The notes under the pieces were generated by a model. The model saw nothing but the letters and a program-made list of their open reading frames with translations. It had not been told where the DNA came from and made no database searches. A program made the position numbers and the translations under genes. A stretch of 64,000 nucleotides of DNA from Sorghum bicolor (Eukaryota; Streptophyta; Magnoliopsida; Poales; Poaceae), in NCBI RefSeq assembly GCF_000003195.3, contig NC_012872.2, forward strand, positions 62,001-126,000. The letters are read 5' to 3'. Below, in pieces: positions 10,239 to 21,417 of the stretch (the first letter of the stretch is position 1; every line of letters begins with the position of its first letter).

Positions 10239-11764
10239 TGAAAGGATCTAATTGGCCTAGAGGGGGTGAATAGACGCATCTATAAACCTGAAACTCAAAA
10301 ACTCAAGTTGCGGAAGTTAAATATCTGTCGGTACCACCGACAGTTTGGGCCGATACTACTGGCGTAAGATGGCCGGTACTACCGACGCAAACTGTTGGTA
10401 CTACCGACTTCCAAAGACAGCTACGAAAGACAGCTACGAAATCAGAGTGTAATGAGCTTGGATTTCAGATCTGAGTGTTACCCCACTTTCCTAGATGTAG
10501 AAGAGGATGTTGTTGAAGCTCCTTTAGCTTGGTTCTTCTCCGCAACGTAGATCGACCCTTGTTTACCTGTTGAAGAGTGGGAAGAGAAACAACACAAAGA
10601 ACACAAGCCCAAGGGTAGTCGAAGCTACCGCCACAGCAAGACTAGGTATTTTTTCGAGATTCGGCAATCTCCACTGAGGAGTTCCTACGTCCCCGTTGTT
10701 GAGGTGACCACGAATGTCCGACCACTTAGGTCTCCTCCTCAAGCAACCACAAAGGTTAGCTTGATATTTCCACTAAGAATCAAGGGGTAATACAAACACT
10801 TCGGGGTGCCCTCACAAGTAAGTCAACACGGGCAACCACGAAGAACGTCTAGTCGGCTAGGGTTCCAAGAACCCAAGAGTAACAAATGCAAACCAAACCG
10901 GCAAGACGAAGAACCGAGTGCTCAAATCACAGATCGAAGCTCCCAACTCTCTAATCTCACTTCTCTAGCTCGAATCTCTCAAGGAGTGAAGTCTAGGAGC
11001 AAAGAGGGAGAGAGAGTGGGTGAGACAAAGCTTGAAGACTGTTTTCTCAGATGTGGAATAGCTAGAATGAGCAAGCCAACGGTTAGAAAAGAGGAGAGAG
11101 CTATTTATACAAGAGTACAGAACACATGCCGGTACTACTGGTGCAACCACCGGTACCACCGGTGTCCTCAGATCTAAACGAGAGAAGGCTGGAGAAGATG
11201 CGAGAAAAAGGCCTACTGGTACTACCGGTGGAAGGCCGGTACTACCTGTGGAAGGCCGGTACCACCGACAGTTCAAATTCCCGCATTCAGCAGTTCTGCG
11301 GAAATTTGACCTGCCGGTACTACCGGCGTTTCACCGGTACCACCGGCGGTAGCCGGTACTACCGGTAGTTTATTTTCTCGCAAAACTCAGGAGAGAGGCT
11401 GGCCTTGCCGGTACCACTGGCCCTGACGGTCGGTACTACCGGCTCACCCTGGCAGAGAAGAAATTTCGTGCGTGCAAGTGTGTCTCTCAAGCACCCTTAT
11501 CCTCATCTTACCAACTCAATTTGCATCTCTCTTGATATTGCGGTGTTTCCTATAACTCAAACAACAAGAAATAAAACTAGGTAGCCTCTTGAGTTGAAAC
11601 GTCGCTTAAACAATGAAAATTTGGGGGTGCTGTGATTCACCAAATGTGTTTGTTTGATTCCATCAATGAACTAACACTTGTAGATTACACATGATAAACA
11701 TGTTAGTTCCTAATTTGATTGTCATCAATTATCAAAACCCACATCGGGGGCGAATGCACTTACA
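10239..11764 (-). mobile_element. Solo LTR of a SIRE/Maximus-like copia element
   Basis: The 1,526-bp segment begins TGAAAGG and ends CTTACA on the plus strand, so it reads TG...CA on either strand, and is flanked by the 5-bp duplication ACATA (10234-10238 and 11765-11769). No internal domain or second LTR is attached, the signature of a solo LTR. Read on the minus strand it starts TGTAAGTGCATTCGCCCC and ends near CTATTCACCCCCTCTAGG, matching the LTR layout at 24888 and 43857. Inside are many copies of the palindrome-like motif CCGGTACTACCGG (10320-10410 and 11125-11450). Placement in the SIRE/Maximus lineage is inferred from the related 24888 LTR, which keeps its polypurine tract. Confidence 0.8.
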
Positions 11765-12523
11765 ACATATAAATCAAATATAATAAATAAAGTATTATAG
11801 TTTTTTAAACTATTGATCCTTCTCTAATAAATAAATATTTTCACAACTAAATTGTTGAAGTAATTTTTGCTATGAAGAAAACTTATATTAGGTTTTTACA
11901 CCTGTCTAGCAATCTAATTATGATTTTACTCCTTTTCTAGTTTTGTGATTTTGCCCTTACGATTTTGAATGACACACGTGTTTGCCTTTGGTTTGGATGT
12001 TCGTTAGTTAAAAGTGGAATAGTTGGCTCTGGGAGCCTTGTACTTGTACATATTGTAAATAGATAGAAAACTTCCTTACTGACCGTTCAAAAAAAGTTAA
12101 GAATGGAATAAACAGTTTTTTAAAAGCAAAACATACGGAAAAGCAAGGGAAAAAAATGAAGTTGCCCATTATTCTTATCTCTTTCCTCTCACCCCACCCA
12201 AATAAAAAATTGTGAACCCGAGTTAGGCTTGTGGCGGGTCCAACGACTAGGGCGAGTACGATGGCAGCAGCGCGTGGGTGAGGCCACGAGTGAGACGATG
12301 CACATACTAGATGGCATGCAGGTGAGGCGCATGCGAGCCATGCGACTCAATCGCGACGACCTTGGGGAGTTGGTGTTCGTCCAAGGTGGTGCTTGGCAGC
12401 AAAAACTTTGGCGTGCCTACAAGGGGCCCTGTCAGATAGGCTATCCCAGGCGGTGAGTGGTTCAAAAAGATAAAGAGTGTTGGATGGAAATATTTCTCGA
12501 AGCACATGCCTCATGGGAGGAGG
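11765..12523. other. AT-rich intergenic DNA
   Basis: No gene was recognised. The frame at 12229-12456 (+) lies in a GC-richer patch (12200-12730) that is interrupted by the hAT-type MITE at 12524. Its translation matches nothing I know; it may be a decayed gene fragment. Confidence 0.35.
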
Positions 12524-12690
12524 CAGGGGCAGATCCAAAGGGGGGGCTGGGTGAGCTCCAGCCCCCCATATGATTCTGATTTGTCTATTAAATTGGTGTT
12601 AATTAGCATTAAATTTTTATTAATTTCAGTTTTAATTTTATATGTTCATTATTTAGTCCTCTCTTTATCCCCATACTGGATCCGCCACTG
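12524..12690. mobile_element. hAT-type MITE, 167 bp
   Basis: The ends are CAGGGGCAGATCCA and, reversed, CAGTGGCGGATCCA, 12 of 14 identical. The 8-bp duplication GGAGGAGG flanks it at 12516-12523 and 12691-12698. CAGNGGCGGA-type ends with 8-bp duplications are typical of hAT elements. It has no coding capacity. Confidence 0.8.
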
Positions 12691-13068
12691 GGAGGAGGGG
12701 CCTCATTCACCCAAACTGCTCTCCATGGTCACCTACCTCTTTAGGGAGGCAAAGTTGCTCGTCAGGGATAACATTGTGAATGACAACTTGGCTCATGATA
12801 TATCTTACTCTACCAACATATAGATAGCATAAAAACTTAAGTTACGATATATTTATAAATAAATATTTGTGTGCCCTACAAAGGAAGAAAAATTCAATTA
12901 ATATTATATTTTAATTTGATAGATATTTAATAGCACATGGCTATATTATTGTCATTACCTTATATTACGGATAAATAAATTATAGTTTTTAAAATTTACA
13001 TAAAGAATAAAAAATCAAATGTAACATTTTTGTCCTTGTTTCCTATTAATGTTTCAATAGTTTTTTCT

Positions 13069-13098
13069 CCCGTTGTAATGCATGGGCATATTTGCTAG
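13069..13098 (+). mobile_element. Helitron-like 3' terminus
   Basis: An imperfect hairpin CCCGTTGTAATGCATGGG is followed by CATATTTG and ends CTAG, then T. A short hairpin about ten bases before CTRR, with T next, is the diagnostic Helitron 3' end. The 5' end (TC after A) could not be located upstream. Confidence 0.5.
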
Positions 13099-13328
13099 TA
13101 AAACTAAAAAAAGCTACATAGGAGATGAGGTAGGGAGCAGGCGCCGCATAGGACTTAGTGATTATTTTATTTTAAAACTTAATGGCATTTTGGTTGGCTA
13201 ATTTTAATTGTATATTATATAATTATATGTGTCCTATTTTACATAGCTTTGTTAGGGCACTAACAATACTAAAAATCATAGATAATTTTTATGTTTATTA
13301 ATTTATGTAGACAGTGTACATAAAAACT

Positions 13329-13560
13329 ACTTCCTTCGACTCATAAAGAATGTCATTCTTAATTCTAGAGAAGTAAAAATATTAATTTTGACAATTATAT
13401 ATAAAAGAACATTAATATTTACAATACATAATTGGTATCATTAGATAAAATTTAAAATATATTTTCATAATAAATTTATTTAGTAATAAAAATGTTGCTA
13501 ATATATTCTGTAAACCTAGTCAAATTTCTAGAAATGTTGCTAATATATTCTATAAATAGT
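13329..13560. mobile_element. Degenerate Stowaway/Mariner-like repeat
   Basis: It starts ACTTCCTTCGACTCATAAAG, resembling the CTCCCTCCGTCCCAAAA end of grass Stowaway MITEs, followed by GAATGTCATTCTT and an AT-rich body typical of that group. A roughly 41-bp unit (AATGTTGCTAATATATTCT...) is directly repeated at 13490 and 13533. The right end is lost where the LINE begins. Confidence 0.45.
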
Positions 13561-13564
13561 GCTC

Positions 13565-15988
13565 TGGAACTTTTAGACCGAGCACAGGTCGTGCTGATTC
13601 CCAAGATTGAAATTGCAACGGAACTAAAGAATTTCAGACTAATAAGCCTGATCCACTCCTTTGCAAGGATAGTAACAAAGGTGTTGGCGATCTGACTAAC
13701 GGTGTATATCGAAGCTCATCTCCAATTCTCAGAGCGCATTCATTAGGAAAAAGGTGCATCTAGGAGAATTTTGTGTATGTCAGGGGCTGATGTGACACTA
13801 CCATCGAACAAAAACACCGATTTGCCTCATCAAACTTGGCATAACCAAAGCCTTTGACTTGGTATATTGGGAATACCTGATTGAGATGCTCGGCACAAGA
13901 GGATTTCTGACATGTTGGCTTGACTACCTGGTAGTAATCCTTAGGACATCCTCCTCGGCTATACTACTGAATGGTTGTCTAGACGATAGCATCATGCACC
14001 GGAGAGGTCTTAGGCAGGGTGACCCACTATCACCCTACCTATTCATACTGGCAATTGACATCCACAAGAACATTTTCGACATCGCCACGCAACAAGGCTT
14101 CCTATCAAAACTCAAAGGTAGACATGCAAGCCTCTAAATCTCAATGTATACTGATGGATGATGCAGTAATCTTCACCAATCCAAGACGATAAAGCATTAC
14201 CTATAACATGGATATCATGAGTGTGTTTGGTGTAGCCACGGGACTAAAGATAAACATGCAGAAGAGCATTGTAACACCGATTAGGTGCGCTAGTCTGAAT
14301 ATGGAAGATATACTGCAAGATTTTCCTGAACCAAGAGTAAACTTCACGATGCAATACTTGGGGCTACCTCTCACGCTTGGAAGGCTTAAAATGGTTCATC
14401 TGCAATACATCCAAGACATAGCCAAAGGAAGGGTGGCAGGCTGGCAAGGATGTCTACCGAATGTTACTGGTCGTGGGGAGCTGGTGCACTTTATGCTCAG
14501 CTCTCTCCTAGTGTATTTGCTAATGGTAGTAAAGGCACCCAAAAAATTCTTGAAAGAGTTCGACAAACTACCGAGAAGATTTCTATGGGCAGGTGACAAG
14601 GAGCTTATGGGAGGGAAATGCAAGGTTGCATGGATCAAAGTATGTACGTCAATAATAAATAGTGGCCTAGGCATCATTGAACTAGAAAAGTTTAGTCATG
14701 CTCTGCGGCTACGATGGCTCTGGTTCTCTTAGGATGACACAAACAGGATAGGAAAGGGATAGAGCTATCATGGACGAGAATGATACAACACTCTTCAACG
14801 TTGCAGCAAGTTCGGTATTAGGAAATGGGGAGAATGCTATTTTTTGGTCCTCTCGCTAGCTACAAGTTGAAGCACTTGCAACCTTATACTCGACCTTGTT
14901 CAAACATAGCAAGAGGAAGAATAGAATAGTCAAAGATGCACTAACTAATGACAAGTAGATCAAGGATGTGGATCATGACATGACCGAGTGGGTGATTGAG
15001 GAATTTATGTCACTATGGGCATGCTTACAAGAAGTAGCATTCCAACCGACACAAGAGGATAAGATCATCTGGCTCCATACCTCTGAGGGCCAATACATAG
15101 CAAGATTGGCATAAAATACAATTAATTGGAATGGCCTCATCTATGATAGCTGAAATCACATGGAAAAAAGGCACCACCAAAATGTCACTTCTTCACTTGG
15201 TCAATGCTACAAAACCGAATTTGGACAACTACAAGGGCTTAGACAATGGCCAAATGACTTTTTCTGTCAACTCTGTGTAAGCAGTGGCGAAGCCAGAAGA
15301 TTTCAGGAGCTCGGGCAATTCTCATTAAGCAAAAATATTTAGCTATAAAATTACAGAATTTTATATAAATATAAAGAAGATTTTTTTGCATTTTGGCGAG
15401 GAGCCCGGCCGGCCGCCCGGGGTGGCCGGGCGGTGGCTCCGCTAGTGTGTGTAAGGAACCTAGAAATAGTCTCACACCTTTTCCAGGAAGGTTGCTACTC
15501 TAGGATGGTTTGGGACAAGGTGGGCTCTTGGATTAGGGCAGCAGCTCTGAAGCTGGTACACTGGATGCAGATTGAAGACTTGGGCCAATGGTTTGCTAAC
15601 ATGTGAATACAACAGACAAAGAGCTACAAGGTATGGGGTGCACACAATGGTCATGCTGACTGCCTAGGAACTATGGAGGGAGAGAAACAATTAGGTGTTC
15701 AACAGATCCTTAAGAACACCGAAGCAGATCTTTAGAGCAATACAAGATGAAGCAAGGATGTGGATATTGGCCGAAAATAGAGGACTTGAAATGGTGCTGC
15801 CACCAATGGGGCAACTTCTTGTAGATGACAATAACCATATGTAAGATAGAGACCTAAAACGTAGGGGTGGCATGGCACTCACTATAATGTGAAAGCCATG
15901 AAAAATGGGCGCTCCTTGCGCTAAGACCTTGTAATTATTGTGCTCTTCCCTTATTAATGAAAGCTGGTAACAGATCTTTCAAAAAAAT
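13565..15988 (+). pseudogene. Degenerate L1-type LINE, reverse transcriptase to 3' tail
   Basis: Fragments in several frames read like a plant non-LTR reverse transcriptase: VLIPKIEIATELKNFRLISL (finger start, about 13590), GLRQGDPLSPYLFILAID (about 14005), then YLGLPLTLGRLK and GRGELVHFMLSSL (about 14350-14500) and GLGIIELEKFSHALRLRWLW (about 14670). The frame breaks at the active-site YxDD region near 14148. There are further stops downstream, so it is dead. The 3' end finishes in a TTTCAAAAAAAT tail near 15980 after a CTTATTAATGAAAGCTGG sequence common to LINE 3' ends. The 5' end is truncated. It is interrupted by a hAT-type MITE at 15282-15447. Confidence 0.8.
15282..15447. mobile_element. 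hAT-type MITE, 166 bp, inside the LINE
   Basis: The ends are CAGTGGCGAAGCCA and, reversed, CACTAGCGGAGCCA. The 8-bp duplication TGTGTAAG lies at 15274-15281 and 15448-15455. Size, end sequence and duplication length match the element at 12524, so both probably belong to one family. It must be younger than the LINE it interrupts. Confidence 0.8.
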
Positions 15989-17006
15989 CACGCTATGCTA
16001 CTACATGCACTTCTCCTATTTCTATTTCTATGTGATTTTTCCTCCAAGGCACGGACACATACATATGCGACTGAAAAAAGATTATCACATCACAATTAGT
16101 ACTATCTTAGTTATTAGTATTACTATATATTACAACCTATTTTGATCTTTCATTTTTTGAAGGAATTAAAATCTACTCTATGCACTAGACTACTTAGCTT
16201 GGAATTTCACATTCTAGATTTTTTCTAAAGTTTACCAACATGCTATATAATAATTAATTGTTAAATTTCCCATACACATGACATTTCAAAAGTATCCGAT
16301 TTTGCTAATATCAAATATATTAAAAATGATTAAAGTAAGCATACATGCATGTTGTGCTATCATGCACATCAAGGGCAAATGCATGTATGAATAATATGCA
16401 TTCATAAGAAAACATTTCCTTCACGGTGATTATAAGCATTATATATTGATGCTATAATTATAAGGATTCTATTTCTTTTATAGGAAAACAACAATTTATA
16501 TATATAATCCTTTGATAAAACAAAAAAATCAACATCTAGAGAAGTGAGGGATCCAATGTTAATTAGTCCAAATGAGGTGGCTATGATCTCCTTTGAAAAA
16601 ATCAATTAGTATAAAAGTTGTTCACTTTTATAATTAATTTAATGATACCTATTTTGTATCATAAGCAAATGCTTGTATTTTTATATAACTTTAGTCAAAC
16701 TTGCATAAATTCTTTTATGGATGGATGGTATATATATATATATAAAACCTTTCTTGGTTTTTTTATAAAGCACTTTGTTGGTTAGTTGTGTTATGGACAA
16801 ATAAAAGATATACTCATATAAATGATTATCTCCTCCCAAGTTTATATTGCCGTCAAATGAGAAAAAGAAACGGTAATTGGTCCTTGGGGCCGGGCGAGGA
16901 AGAGTCAAACGGGTGGGTCGGGCGCGGGAGGAAGAGGAGTGTGTAGCAGTTCCGAAACGTCGCTATTGCTATTGGACGGGGGCGGCCGGGGCGGGGCCAG
17001 CACTAG
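15989..17006. other. AT-rich intergenic DNA
   Basis: No gene, terminal repeats or long inverted repeats were recognised. A GC-rich patch at 16880-17005 immediately precedes the next small element. Confidence 0.4.
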
Positions 17007-17249
17007 GGCCTTGTTTAGTTTCCAAAAAATTTTGTAAAATTTTTCAGATTCTCCGTCACATCAAATCTTTAGACACTTGCATGAAATATTAAATATAGAT
17101 AAAAATAAAAACTAATTGCACAGTTTGATCGAAATTGACGAGACGAATCTTTTGAGCCTAGTTAGTTCATGATTGGACAATATTTATCAAATATAAACGA
17201 AAGTGCTACTATTCTTATTTTGCAAAATTTTTTAGAACTAAACAAGGCC
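17007..17249. mobile_element. Small TIR element, intact copy
   Basis: It is 243 bp with ends GGCCTTGTTTAGTTTCC and GAACTAAACAAGGCC, flanked by TAG on both sides. It has the variant middle TTGATCGAAATTGACGAGAC shared with the fold-back copy at 3606 instead of the TGTAAATCGCGAGAC type. Confidence 0.8.
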
Positions 17250-17889
17250 TAGAACTAGAACACGTACGTGTGGCCGGTGTGGTCAATGCCAGTCGGGCAT
17301 GACCGAAGATAAAGAATGGGGGAACGGTCCAAGATGCCTGCGCACCACGGACGTTCTGCTGGATCGCGACGCGATGTGTGCGCTGTGCTGTGCGGGATCT
17401 CAGCTGATCGTCTGGCCGCCCGGCCGGCCGGGGGTCGATCGCCATCGGGCATCGGTACGTGCACCTCTCTGCTTTATCCATGCACATGCACGCGAACCTC
17501 GTGCTCGGCCTTTTTCTTCTTCTCACTCAAAGCATGCAAAAGGCTCGTCTATACTTTTCGTCCTAAAGGTAAAACGCGTACAGTATATATACCCGCCAGG
17601 TCAGCCCCACTGTATATATAATGTATATACAGTTTTTTTTTGCCCGCGGTGACGTTAATAATTATATACTGTACTCCCGACTGGTCGATTCATCACAGTA
17701 TATAAAAAGCTCAAGTCGACCAGGTTAATATAATTCGGGAAGAAAGAAAACCCTCTGAACCAGTTATTACTGTATCTAAACTAATAACGGGGTGTTAAAG
17801 CCTACTGCTAGTCTATTGCTCATGATCGACACGTTCTTCAAATTAAAGTATGCCGGGCCGGGTAAAACACGTCAACGTCTCAACGATTG
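17250..17889. other. Intergenic DNA, no gene recognised
   Basis: Moderately GC-rich DNA with overlapping open frames at 17215-17652 on both strands; their translations show no known domain. An AT-rich part with TATATA strings follows at 17580-17700. Confidence 0.35.
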
Positions 17890-19151
17890 GGGCCCGTTTA
17901 GTTTTTTTTAATACTTTCGTTTATATTAATAAATATTGTTTAATTATAAACTAACTAGACTCAATGTTAAAGATACTTTCATGGAGTTCGGGTCATTTAA
18001 GGTCAAAGATGGTTCACAAACTCGTTTTTGATGGATGCCTCGCTGGGCAACCAACCACTCAAAACTAAATTCCCCTCGTTATTCAATATTGTGAGAAGAA
18101 AACAAGCCTCCGTGACAAGTGTTCTTGCTGTCATCCCTTTAAACATCTCCTTCCGCCGCAATTTAGCGGGGAGAAACCTACGAAACTGGCATGGAATTTT
18201 TGCTTCTCTACAAGACGTGAATTTACAAGAGGAAAGAGATGTTTTGGTTTGGTCTTTACATCCATCAGGTAGTTTTTCAGTTAGCTCGATGTATACCGCG
18301 TTAATTACCAATGGTGTCAGAGTGCCACAAGATATATGTCAGTTCAAAGTTTTTTTGTGGTACTTAAAAAGAGGTGTGATTCTAACAAAAGATAACCTAA
18401 CCCGTCGTAATTGGAATGGTGACACGAGATGTAGCTTTTGCCATTCTAAAGAAACTATTCATCACCTCTTTTTTGATTATTTTTATGCCAAATTTCTGTG
18501 GCGTGCGGTACATTTAATGTTTGGGATATCACCCTCTCTTAGCATAGAGGATTTATTTGTTCATTAGTCTAAGTTGGGTGATAATTTGCACAATTCTTTG
18601 TTATTAACAGCAGCATCGGCTTTATGTTGGACAATTTGGTTAACATGAAACGAAGTAGTTTTTAACAAAAGTAGACAAAAACTTTTTTGTAGGTACTCTT
18701 CCGGGGAACACATTGGTTGCGCCAATGGGCAAGACTGTAACGGTGTGATGATCAGCAGGACCAGCTGATTCTTGTTGGACATCATATTAAGTCGTCAGCC
18801 TTGCATTTCTTTAGCTCAAATGGTTGGTTGTCAAATAGGTTTATTGGTCTCTCTTAGTCAAATCTTTACTTCATGTTTCTTTTTTTCCCCAAAGTAAACT
18901 GTGCAAACTTTGGAAATGGTGCGCTGAACAGGTGTTCGAACTCTAATAATTGGTCTGATTCTACTAGTTGGTAGATAAAGCCGGATATAAACTATCCTTT
19001 ATCTAAAAAAGATCCGTCTCATAAATTACAGACAAACTATGTAATTAGTTATTTTTTATCTATATTTAATACTCTATGCATATACCGTAAGATTTGATGT
19101 AGCGGACAATCTGGAAAATTTTGTAAAATCTTTTGAGAACTAAATAAGGCC
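17890..19151. mobile_element. Small TIR element split by a LINE insertion
   Basis: The left part (17890-17974) has GGCCCGTTTAGTTT and AATTATAAACTAACTAGACT. The right part (19008-19151) resumes with AAAGATCCGTCTCATAAATT and ends GAACTAAATAAGGCC. Between them lies a foreign segment. Joined at the duplicated AAAGAT, the two halves follow the family consensus, which places the break at its GATTCGTCTC block. Confidence 0.7.
17975..19007 (+). pseudogene. 5'-truncated LINE with RT zinc-binding region
   Basis: The open frame 18028-18567 has the C-terminal zinc-binding region of plant L1 polyproteins: VWSLHPSGSFSVSSMYTAL, FKVFLWYLKRGVILTKDNL, then CSFCHSKETIHHLFFDY (C-X2-C...H-X-H pattern). The reverse transcriptase domain is absent. 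The segment ends in ATCTAAAAAA and is flanked by AAAGAT (17969-17974 and 19008-19013), a likely target duplication. Together these point to a 5'-truncated LINE insertion. Confidence 0.7.
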
Positions 19152-19699
19152 TGCGAAGAACGACGTCATGAAAATGGACTCTGTGAGCCAGCCATGTCAC
19201 ATCACGAGTAACTTGCCAATAAATATAAAATTTTCGTGACAATGCATGTCATGATGCAAAGAAACCTCAGGCATGTTTTTGAAAATTTCTATCACGTGGG
19301 TTTGCCTGGCATCAGTTTAAACTTGAATCAGTGTTGCAGGATAGATAAAAAGAATACAGTAATATAGATCTGTCTTGGCTAGCAATTTTTTTTTTTTCAA
19401 AAATCGTGCCTTGCACGTGCTTCATTAAGAGAAATTAGAGTTGTTTTACAACACGATCATTCTATTGGCGAGATTCCATAGAAGCGCTAAGCGAAACACA
19501 AACATAAATCGCCGGATTAACTAAAAACAATAATGTTTCAATTAATAGAGACAAATATATTGTTCATTATGAAATTCATTTTCATGATAAATCTAGTAGC
19601 ACCCAACCTCATGTTGTAATCTAAAATACTTGGCATTAATTTGGACTCAGAGAAAGTATCGATTTAGGTTCGTTTGTCTCCTGTTAGGTACACAACCGA
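19152..19699. other. Intergenic DNA
   Basis: No gene seen. A T-rich run at 19387-19399 is followed by AATCGTGCCTTGCACGTGC, possibly the end of a minus-strand retroelement, which I could not confirm. Confidence 0.3.
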
Positions 19700-19891
19700 G
19701 GCCTTGATTAGTTTTAGTTTTTGGCTACTTTCGTTTTTATTTGACAAACATTATCCAATTACGGAGTAACTAGGCTTAAAAGATTCATCTCATAAATTAC
19801 AAGTAAACCGTGCAATTAGTTTTTTATTTTTGTCTATATATTTAATGCTCCATGCATACGACCGAAGATAAATTTTTGGGAACTAAACAAG
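19700..19891. mobile_element. Small TIR element, internally shortened
   Basis: It starts GGCCTTGATTAGTTTTAG and ends GGGAACTAAACAAG. Blocks CTACTTTCGTTTTTATTTGA and GGCTTAAAAGATTCATCTC are present, but about 50 bases are missing near the right end. It lies about 370 bp upstream of the AHL-like gene. Confidence 0.7.
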
Positions 19892-20262
19892 AGCTGATTC
19901 AACAAGTACATGCGCAGTGAGCTGTAGCAATACGCTGGAGCAATTAATTGATCACGCCGCCTAGCTACTGCTTTTTAGGATGTTAGAAAATCAGTACTCC
20001 GGCGTAACGTACAGTTGGGAGCTTGTTAGGATGCTAGAGCAGCACCTACCTTACATACATAAAATAATTCGTCACGCTTATTTGTCTTGTTAACAGACAG
20101 CTTGCCTCTGCTTGTGCTTGTGCGTACGTGTGGCCTGGATGAGACGATCGAATACACCTTTAAAAGCCCTGCCAAGCCAACACCAACAGATGATTATAGA
20201 TGTGATCGACCGCCCTCGATCACCCTCAGCCCCTCACCGTTGGCAGGCAGGCACGGGCGGCA

Positions 20263-20898
20263 ATGGCCACCGCGAGTGCGAGTGCGATGACGGGGCACGA
20301 GCCGCAGCTCCCTCGGCGCCGGCCCGCGTCGTCGTGCCCCAACTCCAACTCCAACTCCAAGCAGAACCGGGCCAAGCCGCCGGTGGTGATCGCGCACGAG
20401 TGCCCCAGCGCGATGCGTGCCCACGTGGTGGAGGTGCCCGCGGGGCGCGACGTGCTGTCGTGCGTCTCCGCGTTCGCGCGGCGTGGGCGTCGCGGCGCGC
20501 TGGTGCTGGGCGCGGCCGGGCACGTCACGGATGTGGTGCTCCGGGAGCCCGCGCTGGTGCTCCGCGGCACCATGGAGATACTGAGCCTGGCCGGCTGCTT
20601 CTTCCCGTTCCCGGGGCCCGGGTCGGCAGCCACGGGGACGGCGGTGTTCCTGGCGGGGCCGCGGGGCAGCGTGCTGGGCGGCGGCGTTGCGCTGGGAGGG
20701 CTGGTGGCCGCAGGGCCCGTGGTGGTCATGGTGGCCACGTTTGTGGCCGCTGCGCTGGACAGGCTGCCGTTGGCCAAGGGGGCGGAGGAGGCCGCCGGGA
20801 AGGGCTGTGACGAGCATGCGCACCACCGCCACCGGGCGTGCGGCTGGGCGGCAGTCATGTGCCGAAAGCAGCGGCAGCAGCTTGGCGCCAATAGCTGA
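20263..20898 (+). CDS. AHL-type PPC/DUF296-domain protein with degenerate AT-hook
   Basis: This is a single-exon frame of 211 residues. Residues about 38-165 are a PPC (DUF296) domain: KPPVVIAHECPSAMRAHVVE, GRDVLSCVSAFARR, GTMEILSLAG (normally GxFEILSLSG) and VVVMVATF. AHL proteins are nuclear, bind AT-rich DNA through an N-terminal AT-hook (core RGRP) and form trimers through PPC to repress growth genes. Here the hook position reads PRRRPASSC (17-25): the Arg-Gly-Arg-Pro core is missing, although the downstream NRAKPPVV is kept. The C-terminal tail is His-, Arg- and Cys-rich rather than the usual Gly/Ser tail. The gene could encode a PPC partner that binds DNA poorly. The ATG at 20263 is the first to give a full PPC frame. 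TTTAAAAG at 20159-20166 may be a TATA-like element. Confidence 0.85.
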   Translation: MATASASAMTGHEPQLPRRRPASSCPNSNSNSKQNRAKPPVVIAHECPSAMRAHVVEVPAGRDVLSCVSAFARRGRRGALVLGAAGHVTDVVLREPALVLRGTMEILSLAGCFFPFPGPGSAATGTAVFLAGPRGSVLGGGVALGGLVAAGPVVVMVATFVAAALDRLPLAKGAEEAAGKGCDEHAHHRHRACGWAAVMCRKQRQQLGANS

Positions 20899-21166
20899 TC
20901 GAAAGCCTTGCTTCCATCTCTGGCGAATTTAATCAACTGATTGATTGATTTACAGCAACTCCGTTTACATTTCCTATAGTACTACAATTCGAGTTTAAAC
21001 TTGACCACGGACCATTATATTCACATGTTGTTTGAAACGGGCTCCTCTCTAAAAGACCCGCCCCGTACAAGGACATTCATGCAATAACTAAGAATATTAA
21101 TGATGATTAGGATGCAGTTAGTAACTTGCATTGTATGGGTATGAGATATTTAGAGATTATTAATGA
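20899..21166. other. 3' flank of the AHL-like gene
   Basis: AT-rich, probable 3' UTR and spacer. No further feature was recognised. Confidence 0.4.
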
Positions 21167-21196
21167 CTAGCAAAATATGTCTGTGCATTGCACCAC
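21167..21196 (-). mobile_element. Helitron-like 3' terminus on the minus strand
   Basis: Read on the minus strand, a hairpin around GTGCAATGCAC is followed by AGACATATTTTG and CTAG, with T next. This matches the terminus at 13098 in layout. The element would extend rightwards; its 5' end was not found. Confidence 0.45.
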
Positions 21197-21417
21197 GACG
21201 TACAACTTTCTGAGCAGTTACACATGGACGACATGCAATTTGGAGATTTATGTAATGGTCACATTATCTACTCTAATACATTTTGGAATGTACTACCTAG
21301 ATATGTGTTGTTGTAACCAGACCCGTATATTGGGCAGCGCAAATTGCACAACCACACTGATCCCCCAAATTAAGGGCCCCTTAATTAGTAATTAGGCATC
21401 AAGTTCATAATTAAGTT

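Noticed and set aside
10806..11368. Open frames inside the solo LTR
   Set aside because: They consist largely of translated CCGGTACTACCGG repeats and lie within the LTR.
20112..20936. Three other long frames overlapping the AHL-like gene
   Set aside because: Only the 20263 frame yields the PPC motifs; the rest are GC-driven shadows.
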